In this document: in pieces, positions 1 through 6,731 of the stretch
Numbering within the stretch: position 1 is the stretch's first letter
Layout of the letters: every line of letters starts with the position of its first letter
Origin: Deltaproteobacteria bacterium
GTDB taxonomy: Bacteria > Desulfobacterota > Desulfobacteria > C00003060
Length of the DNA: 10,415 nucleotides
Reading direction: 5' to 3'
Assembly (NCBI GenBank): GCA_030667105.1
Contig: DAOUWN010000050.1
Span: 1-10,415, forward strand
Notes under the pieces: generated by a model
Told to the model about the DNA's origin: nothing
Databases searched by the model: none
The model's input: the letters and a program-made list of their open reading frames with translations, nothing else
Made by a program: the position numbers and the translations under genes

Positions 1-253
1 TAGATATCTATCATCGTCGGTGTCTGGATAACTGGCATCACAACACAAATCTCTTTCCGCTATCTGTGTTTTGGCCGGAGCACAGCTTGCTTGCCACTCT
101 ACAATCAATGAGTTTTCAAGATCTCAAACAGATATGGCAACGGCCGCCAGCGTCAAGTTAGTTTCACGTTCTTGCCAATCTGTGTTTCAAAAACTGTCAA
201 GATTTCAAATAGCTATAACAACGAACTCCTAGTCAATCATTGGAAAAGAAGCG
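1..253. other. Gene-free left edge with a weak direct repeat
   Basis: No coding frame of useful length or RNA gene is apparent here. The stretch lies downstream of the minus-strand cysteine-cluster gene. Two related segments, at 114-143 and 195-224, agree at about 23 of 30 positions and share the words TCAAGAT and CAACG; they are 81 bases apart. The word TCTGTGTTT also occurs twice, at 63-71 and 179-187, but with a different offset, so this is not a clean tandem array. No hairpin followed by a T-run is seen after the gene at 254. Confidence 0.4.
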
Positions 254-832
254 CTATTTTGCAAGACGGTTTATGATGATACCATGCGTCTTGCCGAACT
301 CCATAATCTTTGCGGGGTCAAATCCTCCGGATAAATAGAGCTTTTTGAATCCAGGTTCGTCAAGAAGATAAAGAATGAAGCTGATGTGCCCGGAATATCC
401 TGTGTCATCCAAGTGCTGCATTTCTCTAACTGCCTTTTTTGCCAAAGCCACAGCCTGTCGATGGACTGTAGGGCCTCGACCCTGGCATTCCCGTATGGAG
501 TAAAGCTGCCTGCAACTGAAAGGACGAATGTCATAGATGAGACATGAGTCGTCATCTTTTAAGAACGGGCACGGGGCAATATTGTGTTTCTCTTTCTCCT
601 GCCTATTTTGAGCAAGCTTCTGCTTGAGTTGGCGCTTCAGGTTTGCCGGGAAGGTGTTGATTCGATCCCAGATAATCAGCCCTTCAAGGGTGTTGATGTC
701 CACGTTTCCCACGTCTGTGCAACAGTACGTGCACCCTATCCTGCAAATAGCCCCTTTCTTGAATTCACGTGCGTCCTTTTCAAAGCGCTCATAGATCTCT
801 TTCAACTTCTCCTTTTTCTCATTCCACTTCAT
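254..832 (-). CDS. YkgJ-type cysteine-cluster protein (putative metal-chelating)
   Basis: This 192-residue protein carries the cysteine pattern of the YkgJ/CxxCxxCC family (Pfam PF03692), annotated as a putative zinc- or iron-chelating domain of unknown biochemical role. The first cluster is C30, C34, C37 and C38, followed by DVG. The second is C88-PFL, then C97-LIYDIRPFSC107R and C116, the usual CPFL...CxIYxxRPxxCR arrangement. A charged, Lys/Glu-rich N-terminal helix (residues 1-26) precedes the first cluster. There is no signal peptide or membrane segment, so it is probably cytosolic. The ATG at 832 has no clear Shine-Dalgarno sequence, but MKWNEKKEK is a plausible beginning. The gene stands alone: the next gene on the same strand, hypA, is 424 bases upstream with a mobile-like element between. 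Family membership is sure from the motifs; the function is not known. Confidence 0.85.
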   Translation of the reverse strand: MKWNEKKEKLKEIYERFEKDAREFKKGAICRIGCTYCCTDVGNVDINTLEGLIIWDRINTFPANLKRQLKQKLAQNRQEKEKHNIAPCPFLKDDDSCLIYDIRPFSCRQLYSIRECQGRGPTVHRQAVALAKKAVREMQHLDDTGYSGHISFILYLLDEPGFKKLYLSGGFDPAKIMEFGKTHGIIINRLAK

Positions 833-1096
833 TGAGTTGGATTGCAGTATCTTCTTCTGCTTTCTTAACAGACGACTTCGTTAGTAGTCATCCCCCAGCA
901 TATGGACGTTTCCAATATGGACCCGGCGAATGCCGGCGTTATGGCCATTCCCTGACAACGCAGGGCGTTCCTTTGAAAAGTGGTGAGACAGGAACCAAAA
1001 GGGTGCTTGCGATCAAGAAGGCAGCGTCGGGTCGCTTGGAGATCAAGGCGCTCAGGGTCTCGAAATTATCCATGGTCTAAGCCGGCTCGAACTTCT
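833..1096. other. Gene-poor spacer upstream of the cysteine-cluster gene
   Basis: No convincing gene is present. A 44-codon minus-strand frame (939-1073, beginning MDNFETLSALISK) has an ATG but no ribosome binding site. Frames that continue its text are split by stop codons, so it may be a decayed fragment or repeat-derived. A short GC hairpin, CCGGC-GAAT-GCCGG at 923-936, is not followed by a T-run on either strand. No recognisable sigma-70 promoter was found for the downstream gene at 832. Confidence 0.35.
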
Positions 1097-1257
1097 AGGG
1101 TTCGTCACGAAATAAGTGTCTCAAGATTGCGAAGGATTTTGAGTTGTATTCAAGGCACTCGGGCGGGAGCATACCGCGAGGTATGTGACCAACCGAGCAA
1201 CGCAGAAGACGGCCCAAAAGACGAGCAAGATGTGACAGTTATTGAGTGACGAGCCCT
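1097..1257. mobile_element. 161-bp MITE-like element with 24-bp imperfect terminal inverted repeats
   Basis: The ends, 1097-1120 and 1234-1257, are inverted copies matching at 20 of 24 positions: both read AGGG, then TCGTCAC, AATAA and TGTC, with differences at positions 5, 13, 14 and 20. The interior contains nested stems: CTCGG pairs with CCGAG around a perfect 6-bp hairpin, CATACC-GCGA-GGTATG. No open frame inside looks like a protein. The right end supplies the last base of the hypA stop codon. I see no obvious target-site duplication. Size, inverted ends, foldability and lack of a gene fit a non-autonomous MITE-like insertion. A structured intergenic repeat with another origin is the alternative. 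Confidence 0.6.
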
Positions 1258-1598
1258 TAATCTGCCTCGATTTCGGTGAGTTCAAGCTCTTTGCCGGAGA
1301 TGATTTCAGCAGCAACGCCGCCACATTGAGGACACAAAAACATGACGTCATCCACACTAAATTTTACGTCACACTTGTCGCATCGTCCTATGGCAGGCAC
1401 CATCTCTATGCTCAGTTCGGCCCCCTCTGCCACCGTGCCCTTTGAGACCACCTCAAAGGCAAAGGTCAGTGAGTCAGGAACACAGGCAGAAAGTTCGCCG
1501 ATTCGAACATGCAGTCGTGTGGCGCGGGAGGCCCCGTGTTTCTTGGTTTCGTCCTCGACTATCTTGAGCAGACCCTGTGCGATGGAAACTTCGTGCAT
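1257..1598 (-). CDS. hypA: Hydrogenase/urease nickel metallochaperone HypA
   Basis: HypA delivers nickel, together with the GTPase HypB, to the large subunit of [NiFe]-hydrogenases in the cytoplasm. The 113-residue product has the full family layout. The N-terminal Met-His-Glu (MHEVSIAQGLL) holds the nickel-binding His2. It is followed by the RIGELSACVPDSLTFAFEVV segment split over residues 32-51. The structural zinc site is C73-x2-C76 and C89-x2-C92. Length matches the usual 113-118 residues. The ATG overlaps the ppiD stop as TGATG, and a GGAGG run lies about 13 bases upstream inside ppiD, so translation is probably coupled. No hypB, hypF or hydrogenase structural gene is in this window, so the other partners must be encoded elsewhere. 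The TAA stop touches the inverted-repeat element downstream. No key residue is missing. Confidence 0.97.
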   Translation of the reverse strand: MHEVSIAQGLLKIVEDETKKHGASRATRLHVRIGELSACVPDSLTFAFEVVSKGTVAEGAELSIEMVPAIGRCDKCDVKFSVDDVMFLCPQCGGVAAEIISGKELELTEIEAD

Positions 1599-3493
1599 CA
1601 GTCGAAAAAACCCTCCTCAATAGTGATCTCACTTTGCCGGCGTAAATGAGCGAACCATTCCTCCATCAGTTTCTGACGCTTCTGGGAGATGATGCCGGAT
1701 TTGACTTCTGCTTTTCTGTCTTCAAATTCCTTTGGGTCAGCATCCTGCCGGTCCTTCAATCGGATTACATAATAGCCTTGTCTTCCCTTGACAACTGCCT
1801 CTGGTATGGGTTTTGAGGGGCTTAATAGAAAAGCAACATCCATGATTTCCCTTTCGGAACCAATCCCTGGAATCGATCCAAACCGCTTGAAAAGGTCCGT
1901 GGTTTTTGCTTCCAGTTTCAAACGCTTGGCTTCTGCTTCAAACTCATTCCCGTTTCTTATGGCTTGCAGAAAATTCTCGGCTTCCTTCTTGGCCAGCTCA
2001 TCTTGTCTGACCCCGATCAGGTCCTTTCGTACCTTTTCTTCGACCGATCCCAACTCAGGAATCGCTGCTTCCTTCTTGCCGATCACTTCAAGGATATAAT
2101 AGCCGTCTGCCAGTTCCAGGGGTTCGCTCACCTCGTCATCGCCGAGGTCAAAAGCTACTTCGGCAAACTTTCGCGCCTGCTTGATCCCCTTCACAAGATC
2201 ACCGCGGGGAAAAAAATCGGTCTCAAGCATCTCAGTCCCGTGGGCCTTTGCCACATCGGAAAGGCGCCCAGCCCCATAACTTGCGTCATACATCTCTTCT
2301 GCCTGGTCATAGGCATGGGTTCTGGCTCCTTCCTTTACGAGTTTGCTTCGAATCCGGTCTTTGACTTCACTTAATGCCGGCTCTTTGGCCTCCTGGACCT
2401 CCTCAACCTTGATAATATGCCAGCCGAAACGGGTTGCCACTAGCTCACTGATCTCACCGGACTTCATCGCAAAGGCAGCATCTGCGAACGGTTTTACCAT
2501 CCTGTCTCCTGCAAAAAATCCCAGATCGCCCCCCTTGCTCTTGCTGCCCGGATCATCAGAATACTCCTGGGCCAGCTTGGAAAAGTCCGCCCCGGATTTC
2601 ACCTCCTCCAGGACCAACTGTGCTTTGTTACGTGCCTCGTCCAGTTCTTCCTGTGTGGCGCCGGGGTCTACCTTGAAAAGGATATGACGCGCCCGGACTT
2701 TCTTTGGTGTGGCATATGTTTTCTTATTGATCTCAAAATGCTGGCTGATCTCATCTTCTGAGACATCGACCTGGGATTCAAGTTCCTTGAAACCAAAACG
2801 GAGATACCCGGCCTTTACCTTAGGGGGTATCTCGTAGGCCTTTTCGTTCTCCGAAAAATAGGATTCAACTTCTTCCGTGGTTACCTTGACATCCTTATAT
2901 GATGACGGCTTGAAGACCACATACTCAAGGCTCACCTTCTCCTCACGCCACTTGAAGGTCTCCAGGGCCTCGGCATCTGATACCTTGATACTCCCCAGAA
3001 TAAACCCCTGCAGCTTTTCCGCAAGGAGATCATCTTTCATCTTTTCCTCGAATATCTCTGGCGTCATCCGGTTGGCAGCCAGCAAGCGTTGATACCGCCG
3101 GGGATCAAAATGACCGTTCTCTTGAAACGCAGCAAGCGTCCGGATAGCCCTTATGAGTTCCTCCTTGGTAATATGCAGGTTAAGACGGTTGGCCTCCTGG
3201 AGGACAAGCCTGCGGTTAATTAATTGGTCCAGGGCTTGTTTCTTGAGACCAAGTGTCTTGAGGAGCTTTTGATCCAAGGCATTTCCGAACTGCCTCCGGT
3301 ACTGCTCCTTTAGCTGTTCATAGGCGCTCCGGTACTCCTCTAAAGCAATGGTTTGGCCATTAACAATTGCAACACGGCTTCCCTTCTGGTCCCGATAGCT
3401 GCCAACACCCCAGAATACGAAAACCACGACAATAACTCCAAGGACGATTTTGATAATCCAGGAGCCTGCATGTTTTCTCATTAAGTACAGCAT
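1598..3493 (-). CDS. ppiD: Membrane-anchored SurA/PpiD-type peptidyl-prolyl isomerase
   Basis: This is a periplasmic folding factor anchored in the inner membrane, 631 residues long, close to the usual PpiD length. The N-terminus MLYLMRKHAGSW is followed by one hydrophobic segment (about 12-31) after a positively charged stretch, giving an N-in, C-out topology. Residues about 40-190 form the SurA-like N-terminal chaperone domain, beginning VAIVNGQTIALEEY. A parvulin (PpiC) domain spans about 265-366, with ARHILFK (268-274), GGDLGFF (321-327) and FGWHIIKVEE at its end. Two later segments, about 443-475 and 551-585, repeat the tail of a parvulin fold (FAEVAFDLGD...YYILEV and MDVAFLLSP...YYVIRL) and are probably inactive copies. 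The first ATG is preferred because GAGGT lies about five bases upstream; the next in-frame ATG (3481) lacks this. The last base of the stop codon is the first base of hypA. Confidence 0.93.
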   Translation of the reverse strand: MLYLMRKHAGSWIIKIVLGVIVVVFVFWGVGSYRDQKGSRVAIVNGQTIALEEYRSAYEQLKEQYRRQFGNALDQKLLKTLGLKKQALDQLINRRLVLQEANRLNLHITKEELIRAIRTLAAFQENGHFDPRRYQRLLAANRMTPEIFEEKMKDDLLAEKLQGFILGSIKVSDAEALETFKWREEKVSLEYVVFKPSSYKDVKVTTEEVESYFSENEKAYEIPPKVKAGYLRFGFKELESQVDVSEDEISQHFEINKKTYATPKKVRARHILFKVDPGATQEELDEARNKAQLVLEEVKSGADFSKLAQEYSDDPGSKSKGGDLGFFAGDRMVKPFADAAFAMKSGEISELVATRFGWHIIKVEEVQEAKEPALSEVKDRIRSKLVKEGARTHAYDQAEEMYDASYGAGRLSDVAKAHGTEMLETDFFPRGDLVKGIKQARKFAEVAFDLGDDEVSEPLELADGYYILEVIGKKEAAIPELGSVEEKVRKDLIGVRQDELAKKEAENFLQAIRNGNEFEAEAKRLKLEAKTTDLFKRFGSIPGIGSEREIMDVAFLLSPSKPIPEAVVKGRQGYYVIRLKDRQDADPKEFEDRKAEVKSGIISQKRQKLMEEWFAHLRRQSEITIEEGFFD

Positions 3494-3654
3494 GATAACC
3501 TCACAACTCTAATTTGACGTCTCGTGGCTTCTACAACCTAGTGAAATCATACGTCTTTCGGAGCAATATGTCTGTGCCACTGACATGGAGTGTTGGAGTA
3601 GTGAAGTATTGGCCAGTAGAAAAAGTGCCATGATTCCATTACTCCAGTACTCCA
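3494..3654. other. Intergenic region between aconitase and ppiD
   Basis: The region separates two genes of the same direction. It contains most of the octamer inverted repeat (3586-3662) and a short leader of ppiD with GAGGT at about 3499-3503. A TTGTAG word upstream of ppiD has no acceptable -10 box at 16-18 bases, so I do not call a promoter, although the 161-base gap and the hairpin suggest ppiD-hypA is transcribed separately from aconitase. Confidence 0.4.
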
Positions 3655-3662
3655 TCACTCCA
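3586..3662. repeat. 27-bp inverted repeat made of 8-base units, overlapping the aconitase stop
   Basis: The arms 3586-3612 and 3636-3662 are inverted copies that match at 23 of 27 positions, with a 23-base loop. Each arm is itself a degenerate tandem of an octamer: the right arm reads CCATTACT, CCAGTACT, CCATCACT, CCA. The aconitase stop codon (3655-3657) lies in the right arm, so the repeat contributes the last codons of the protein. A transcript from either strand could form a long hairpin. It has no following T-run, so it is not a canonical intrinsic terminator, but it could stall polymerase or protect the 3' end of the mRNA. Confidence 0.75.
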
Positions 3663-5616
3663 ATTGGGGCGAAACCCCTGAATTCGGGTTCCTTAGTCTA
3701 AAGTGATTCAAGAGTCCACCTGAAATCACCACGTCTCTTTCTGTCTCATCCAGATCAATGGATACATGAAAATCATTTTTCTGCGTTCTATTTACAACAC
3801 GAAGTGTTTTTTCTCCACTTCTAACTGAGATTGTCGCATCTTCCACCGCAAGTTGGTCGCCAAGCCTGATCTGTCCCAAATCCTCAGCCCTGGAAAACGT
3901 CATGGGCAAGATGCCAAAATTGATGAGATTTGCACGATGGATCCTGGCAAAAGAAAGGGCAATGACTCCTTTAATGCCCAAAGACATGGGAGCCAGGGCC
4001 GCGTGTTCCCGACTCGACCCCTGCCCGTAGTTTTTGCCGGCCACAATAAGGCCTCCACCCTTTTCAATGGCCCTTTTTGCAAAGCCGGGATCGTGATGTG
4101 AGAACACATATTGCGAAATTGCAGGGATGTTTGACCTCAGACACATGATGTGGGCGCCTGCCGGCATGATGTCGTCTGTGGTAATATCATCTCCCAAGCA
4201 AAGCAAGACCTCGCCCTTGAAGTGTTCAGCCATGGCTTTACCCTGTGGAAGAGGCTTGATATTCGGCCCTCGCACCACTTCCACATCTTCAGGATTATCC
4301 GAAGGTTTCAAAAAGAGATGGTCAATAGCCGGATAAACCTTGGGCATGGCCACCTTGACCGGCTCTCCAAACGATCTCGGATCAGTGATCTGTCCATTCA
4401 GGGCAGAGATGGCAGCCATCTCCGGACTGCACAGATAGAGCTTAGCGCCAATGGTTCCACTGCGGCCCTTGAAATTCCGGTTGAAGGTTCTCAGACTCAC
4501 CCCGTCAGTCGGAGGAGATTGCCCAATTCCGATACAAGGACCGCAGGCACATTCCAGGATTCGGGCTCCTGACTCTATCATATCGTTCAGGCCGCCATTT
4601 TCTGCCAGTGCAGCCAAGACCTGTCTCGAGCCCGGTGATATGGCAAGGCTTGTCTCTGGATGGACAGATTTTCCTTTCAGGATGGCAGCCACAGTTGCCA
4701 GGTCCTTGTAGGATGAATTCGTACAACTGCCGATGGCCACCTGATCCAACTTGAGCCCTTCAACATCTCTCACCGGACAGACCCGATCCGGCATGTGGGG
4801 CTGTGCGACCAGTGGTTCCAGTTCGGCAAGGTCAATGGTCATAACTTCAGCGTAAGAGGCATCAGGATCAGCCAAAATGGCCCTCCAGTCTTTCTCTCGT
4901 CCCTGAGACTTCAGAAAGGCCAAGGTAACTTCATCACTCGGAAAGATCGACGTTGTGGCTCCTGTCTCTGCGCCCATGTTCGTGATCGTAGCCCTTTCAG
5001 GGACGGAGAGTGTTGCTACCCCCGGACCACCGTATTCAAAGACCAGGCCGAAACCTCCTTTAACGGAAATGCGTCGCAGCACTTCCAGAATGATATCCTT
5101 TGCTGTGACCCAAGGAGAAAGCGCTCCTTCCAGCCGGACAAGGACTACCTCCGGGCGCCTTAACCGGAAAAGTTCACCAGCCATCGCCATTGCAACATCA
5201 AGGCCACCAGCCCCGATCGCGAGCATCCCAATGCCCCCACCTGTAGAGGTATGACTGTCTGAGCCAAGGAGCGTGTCACCCGGCACTCCAAATCGCTCCA
5301 GATGAACCTGATGACAGATGCCATTGCCAGGACCGGAAAATACTATTCCGTATTTGGCAGCAAAGGAGCGGAGAAATCGGTGGTCGTCACTGTTTTGAAA
5401 ACCTGCCTGAAAGGTATTGTGATCAACATAACTCACCGATAGCTTGGCGCGTACGCAAGGCACGCCAAGGGCCTCAAACTGTTGACACGCCATGGTGCCA
5501 GTGGCGTCCTGAGTGAGCGTCTGGTCAATCGGAATTTCTATGGAGTCTCCCGGCCGGGAAGTCGGGTGCACCCCGTGGGTTTCCAATATCTTTTCAAAAA
5601 GGTTCTTGCCTGGCAC
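3655..5616 (-). CDS. acnA: Aconitate hydratase, Aquifex-type (TIGR01342-like)
   Basis: Aconitase interconverts citrate and isocitrate through cis-aconitate in the TCA cycle, using a [4Fe-4S] cluster in the cytoplasm. From the GTG at 5616 the product has 653 residues, close to the putative Aquifex-type family and much shorter than AcnA/AcnB. Numbered from that start, the active-site motif SDSHTSTGGG lies near 119-128. The cluster ligands are C298 in IGSCTNSSY and C358 and C361 in CACGPCIG. The swivel domain follows, with DDITTDDIMPAG near 476 and GKNYGQGSSREHAALAP near 527-543. The frame is open to a TTG at 5730, adding 38 residues, but that extension contains a sigma-70-like promoter and repeat DNA. 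The GTG directly precedes the expected PGKNLFEKILETH start and has a weak GAG ribosome site 7 bases away. The last residues run into the octamer inverted repeat. The symbol is generic; the family is better defined than the symbol. Confidence 0.93.
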   Translation of the reverse strand: MPGKNLFEKILETHGVHPTSRPGDSIEIPIDQTLTQDATGTMACQQFEALGVPCVRAKLSVSYVDHNTFQAGFQNSDDHRFLRSFAAKYGIVFSGPGNGICHQVHLERFGVPGDTLLGSDSHTSTGGGIGMLAIGAGGLDVAMAMAGELFRLRRPEVVLVRLEGALSPWVTAKDIILEVLRRISVKGGFGLVFEYGGPGVATLSVPERATITNMGAETGATTSIFPSDEVTLAFLKSQGREKDWRAILADPDASYAEVMTIDLAELEPLVAQPHMPDRVCPVRDVEGLKLDQVAIGSCTNSSYKDLATVAAILKGKSVHPETSLAISPGSRQVLAALAENGGLNDMIESGARILECACGPCIGIGQSPPTDGVSLRTFNRNFKGRSGTIGAKLYLCSPEMAAISALNGQITDPRSFGEPVKVAMPKVYPAIDHLFLKPSDNPEDVEVVRGPNIKPLPQGKAMAEHFKGEVLLCLGDDITTDDIMPAGAHIMCLRSNIPAISQYVFSHHDPGFAKRAIEKGGGLIVAGKNYGQGSSREHAALAPMSLGIKGVIALSFARIHRANLINFGILPMTFSRAEDLGQIRLGDQLAVEDATISVRSGEKTLRVVNRTQKNDFHVSIDLDETERDVVISGGLLNHFRLRNPNSGVSPQLE

Positions 5617-5656
5617 AATCTTTCTCTGAGTATAATTGGAATGATACGCTAAGTAT

Positions 5657-5685
5657 TTTATAACATTAAAGCTACCATTCGTCAA
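5657..5685 (-). promoter_or_regulatory. Sigma-70-like promoter of the aconitase gene
   Basis: On the minus strand TTGACG (5680-5685) is followed after exactly 17 bases by TATAAA (5657-5662); each box matches the consensus at five of six positions. Transcription would start near 5650, leaving a leader of about 33 bases before the GTG at 5616. It lies inside the longer TTG-started frame, so it also argues against that start. This is a sequence match only. Confidence 0.65.
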
Positions 5686-5710
5686 TGTCAGGTCGCCGCG
5701 CGTCCAAGGT

Positions 5711-5834
5711 AACGTCAAAGTCGGTGCCAAATTGCTAATATTGGACGGTTATGGGAGTCTCAAAATCCGTACCGTTCTCAAGGCAGCAGCCGCAAATCCG
5801 AATATCAAAATCCAAATGTCAGTTGACCAAAACA
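5711..5834. repeat. Dispersed repeat copy A (related to the right end of the window)
   Basis: Three blocks occur in the same order and orientation here and at 10153-10294. They are AACGTCAAAGTC (5711-5722), GTTCTCAAGGC plus CAGCCGCAA with two differing bases between them (5774-5795), and TGACCAAAACA (5824-5834). Spacing differs by only 13 and 5 bases between the two copies, and the sequence between the blocks is more diverged. Neither copy encodes a plausible protein. It lies in the divergent intergenic region and covers the spurious TTG start of aconitase. Confidence 0.65.
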
Positions 5835-5968
5835 CTATATATAGAATGTTTGAAGTCCGTGACCACAATATGATTGACATTCGATATTGAGCATGGTACT
5901 GGGTCTCTGTAATTTTCAGCCTCGCTGTTTGAGGCAAAGACTTTTGAAAGAAAGGGAGGATGATTGAC
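5835..5968 (+). other. Leader region of the small zinc-ribbon gene
   Basis: This is the rest of the divergent intergenic region. It contains a TTGACA word near 5874 but no good -10 box 16-18 bases downstream, so no promoter is called. A weak GCCTC-loop-GAGGC hairpin (5919-5935) sits upstream of the ribosome site. GGGAGG at 5954-5959 fits the ATG at 5969 and is too close to the in-frame ATG at 5960. Confidence 0.4.
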
Positions 5969-6271
5969 ATGAGTTTGGTGCGTTTTAAGTTGAATGGCAT
6001 AGCGGCATTCAGGAACAAGGATCAAAGTGAGGATGTTCGGTACCTATGTGTGGATTGTGCTCGCGAGGCTAGGCAGAACTATACACTAATCCCTTTTTTG
6101 AATGGGCAATTGCATACACTGCTCAGCGAATTTGGCCAGGACCTGGGCGCAATGGTCTCCTGTGACAAATGTGGAGAGGTTATGGAGACCTACTATCCCG
6201 AAAATTTCTGGAAAAAGGACACAGCAAAAGAGGGTGAAGAACGCAATCCTTTGCTATTGAAGCGGTTTTAG
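5969..6271 (+). CDS. Small zinc-ribbon-like protein of unknown function
   Basis: A 100-residue soluble protein with two CxxC knuckles, C27-VD-C30 and C65-DK-C68, separated by 34 residues, the pattern of a zinc-ribbon-type metal site. Before the first knuckle lies a basic MSLVRFKLNGIAAF segment; the C-terminus is charged (KKDTAKEGEERNP) and ends KRF. There is no signal peptide or membrane helix. The ATG at 5969 is chosen because GGGAGG ends nine bases upstream; the in-frame ATG at 5960 abuts that motif with no spacing. The gene is divergent from aconitase and convergent with the next Cys-rich gene, so it is probably monocistronic. I do not recognise a named family. A metal-binding or nucleic-acid-binding adaptor is possible from the knuckles alone, but the function is unknown. 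Confidence 0.75.
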   Translation: MSLVRFKLNGIAAFRNKDQSEDVRYLCVDCAREARQNYTLIPFLNGQLHTLLSEFGQDLGAMVSCDKCGEVMETYYPENFWKKDTAKEGEERNPLLLKRF

Positions 6272-6387
6272 AAGGAACTCCTGTGGGGGCCTCCGGATGG
6301 CTATGCTGGAAGACAAGAATGGCGCCCACAAAACTGCAGGAAATCAAAGCGCCCTCAGATTTGACGGTACAGAAAGTTGCAGTATTG
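6272..6387. other. Convergent intergenic region
   Basis: The two small Cys-rich genes end towards each other here. I find no strong stem followed by a T-run on either strand, no repeat and no open frame of interest. Confidence 0.4.
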
Positions 6388-6699
6388 TCAAAAGGTGTGA
6401 TTTGCGGGTTTTAACGTACTTGAGGGATCCAGGCCTGAACTCCCCAGATAACTGTGAAGGGGTGGGTTAAGGCACCACTGTTTATACTTGCAGTCAAATT
6501 GATCGCAATATACGCCTGCTTTGCCGAAGCAGTCGAAGTTACCTTCCTGCAGTTGTTTTTTGTGAATTAAGGGGCCGGCAACCTCTTTGAAGCAGGCCGC
6601 GCAAAGCGAGGAGCTATAATCTTCAGGCCCCCAGGGTATGACGGAGTCCTTTTCCCACTCCTTGCCACACTTAATACACTTGACGCGTAGTTTGTGCAT
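6388..6699 (-). CDS. Eight-cysteine small protein of unknown function
   Basis: A 103-residue soluble protein (from the ATG at 6699) with eight cysteines in a regular order: C8-IK-C11-GKEW, then C33-AA-C36-F, then C57, C65, C70 and C76 in the segment GNFDCFGKAGVYCDQFDC and KYKQWCL. The first four could form a zinc ribbon. The last four form a second compact cluster rich in aromatic residues, which looks conserved rather than random. An in-frame GTG at 6711 would add four residues; neither start has a good Shine-Dalgarno sequence, so the start is uncertain. A perfect inverted repeat lies 33 bases upstream of the ATG. The last 25 residues are low in motif content. I have the impression of similar hypothetical proteins in deltaproteobacteria, but cannot verify this. 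No function is assigned. Confidence 0.72.
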   Translation of the reverse strand: MHKLRVKCIKCGKEWEKDSVIPWGPEDYSSSLCAACFKEVAGPLIHKKQLQEGNFDCFGKAGVYCDQFDCKYKQWCLNPPLHSYLGSSGLDPSSTLKPANHTF

Positions 6700-6731
6700 G
6701 GCCTGCACCACATAACGTTTCAGAAATCGCC

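Noticed and set aside
923..936. GC hairpin as a terminator
   Set aside because: The stem is only 5 bp and has no T-run on either strand.
939..1073. 44-codon minus-strand frame MDNFETLSALISK...
   Set aside because: It has no ribosome site, is interrupted by stops in continuation, and no family is recognised. It is kept only as a note in the spacer.
5657..5730. Extended aconitase start at TTG 5730
   Set aside because: The added 38 residues overlay a well-spaced promoter and repeat DNA, and the family N-terminus fits the GTG at 5616.
5874..5902. TTGACA as a -35 box for the zinc-ribbon gene
   Set aside because: No -10 box with more than two or three consensus bases exists at 15-18 bases spacing.
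5749..6018. 89-codon minus-strand frame in the divergent intergenic region
   Set aside because: It overlaps repeat A and the antisense of the zinc-ribbon gene, and its hydrophobic stretch is not matched by a start signal.
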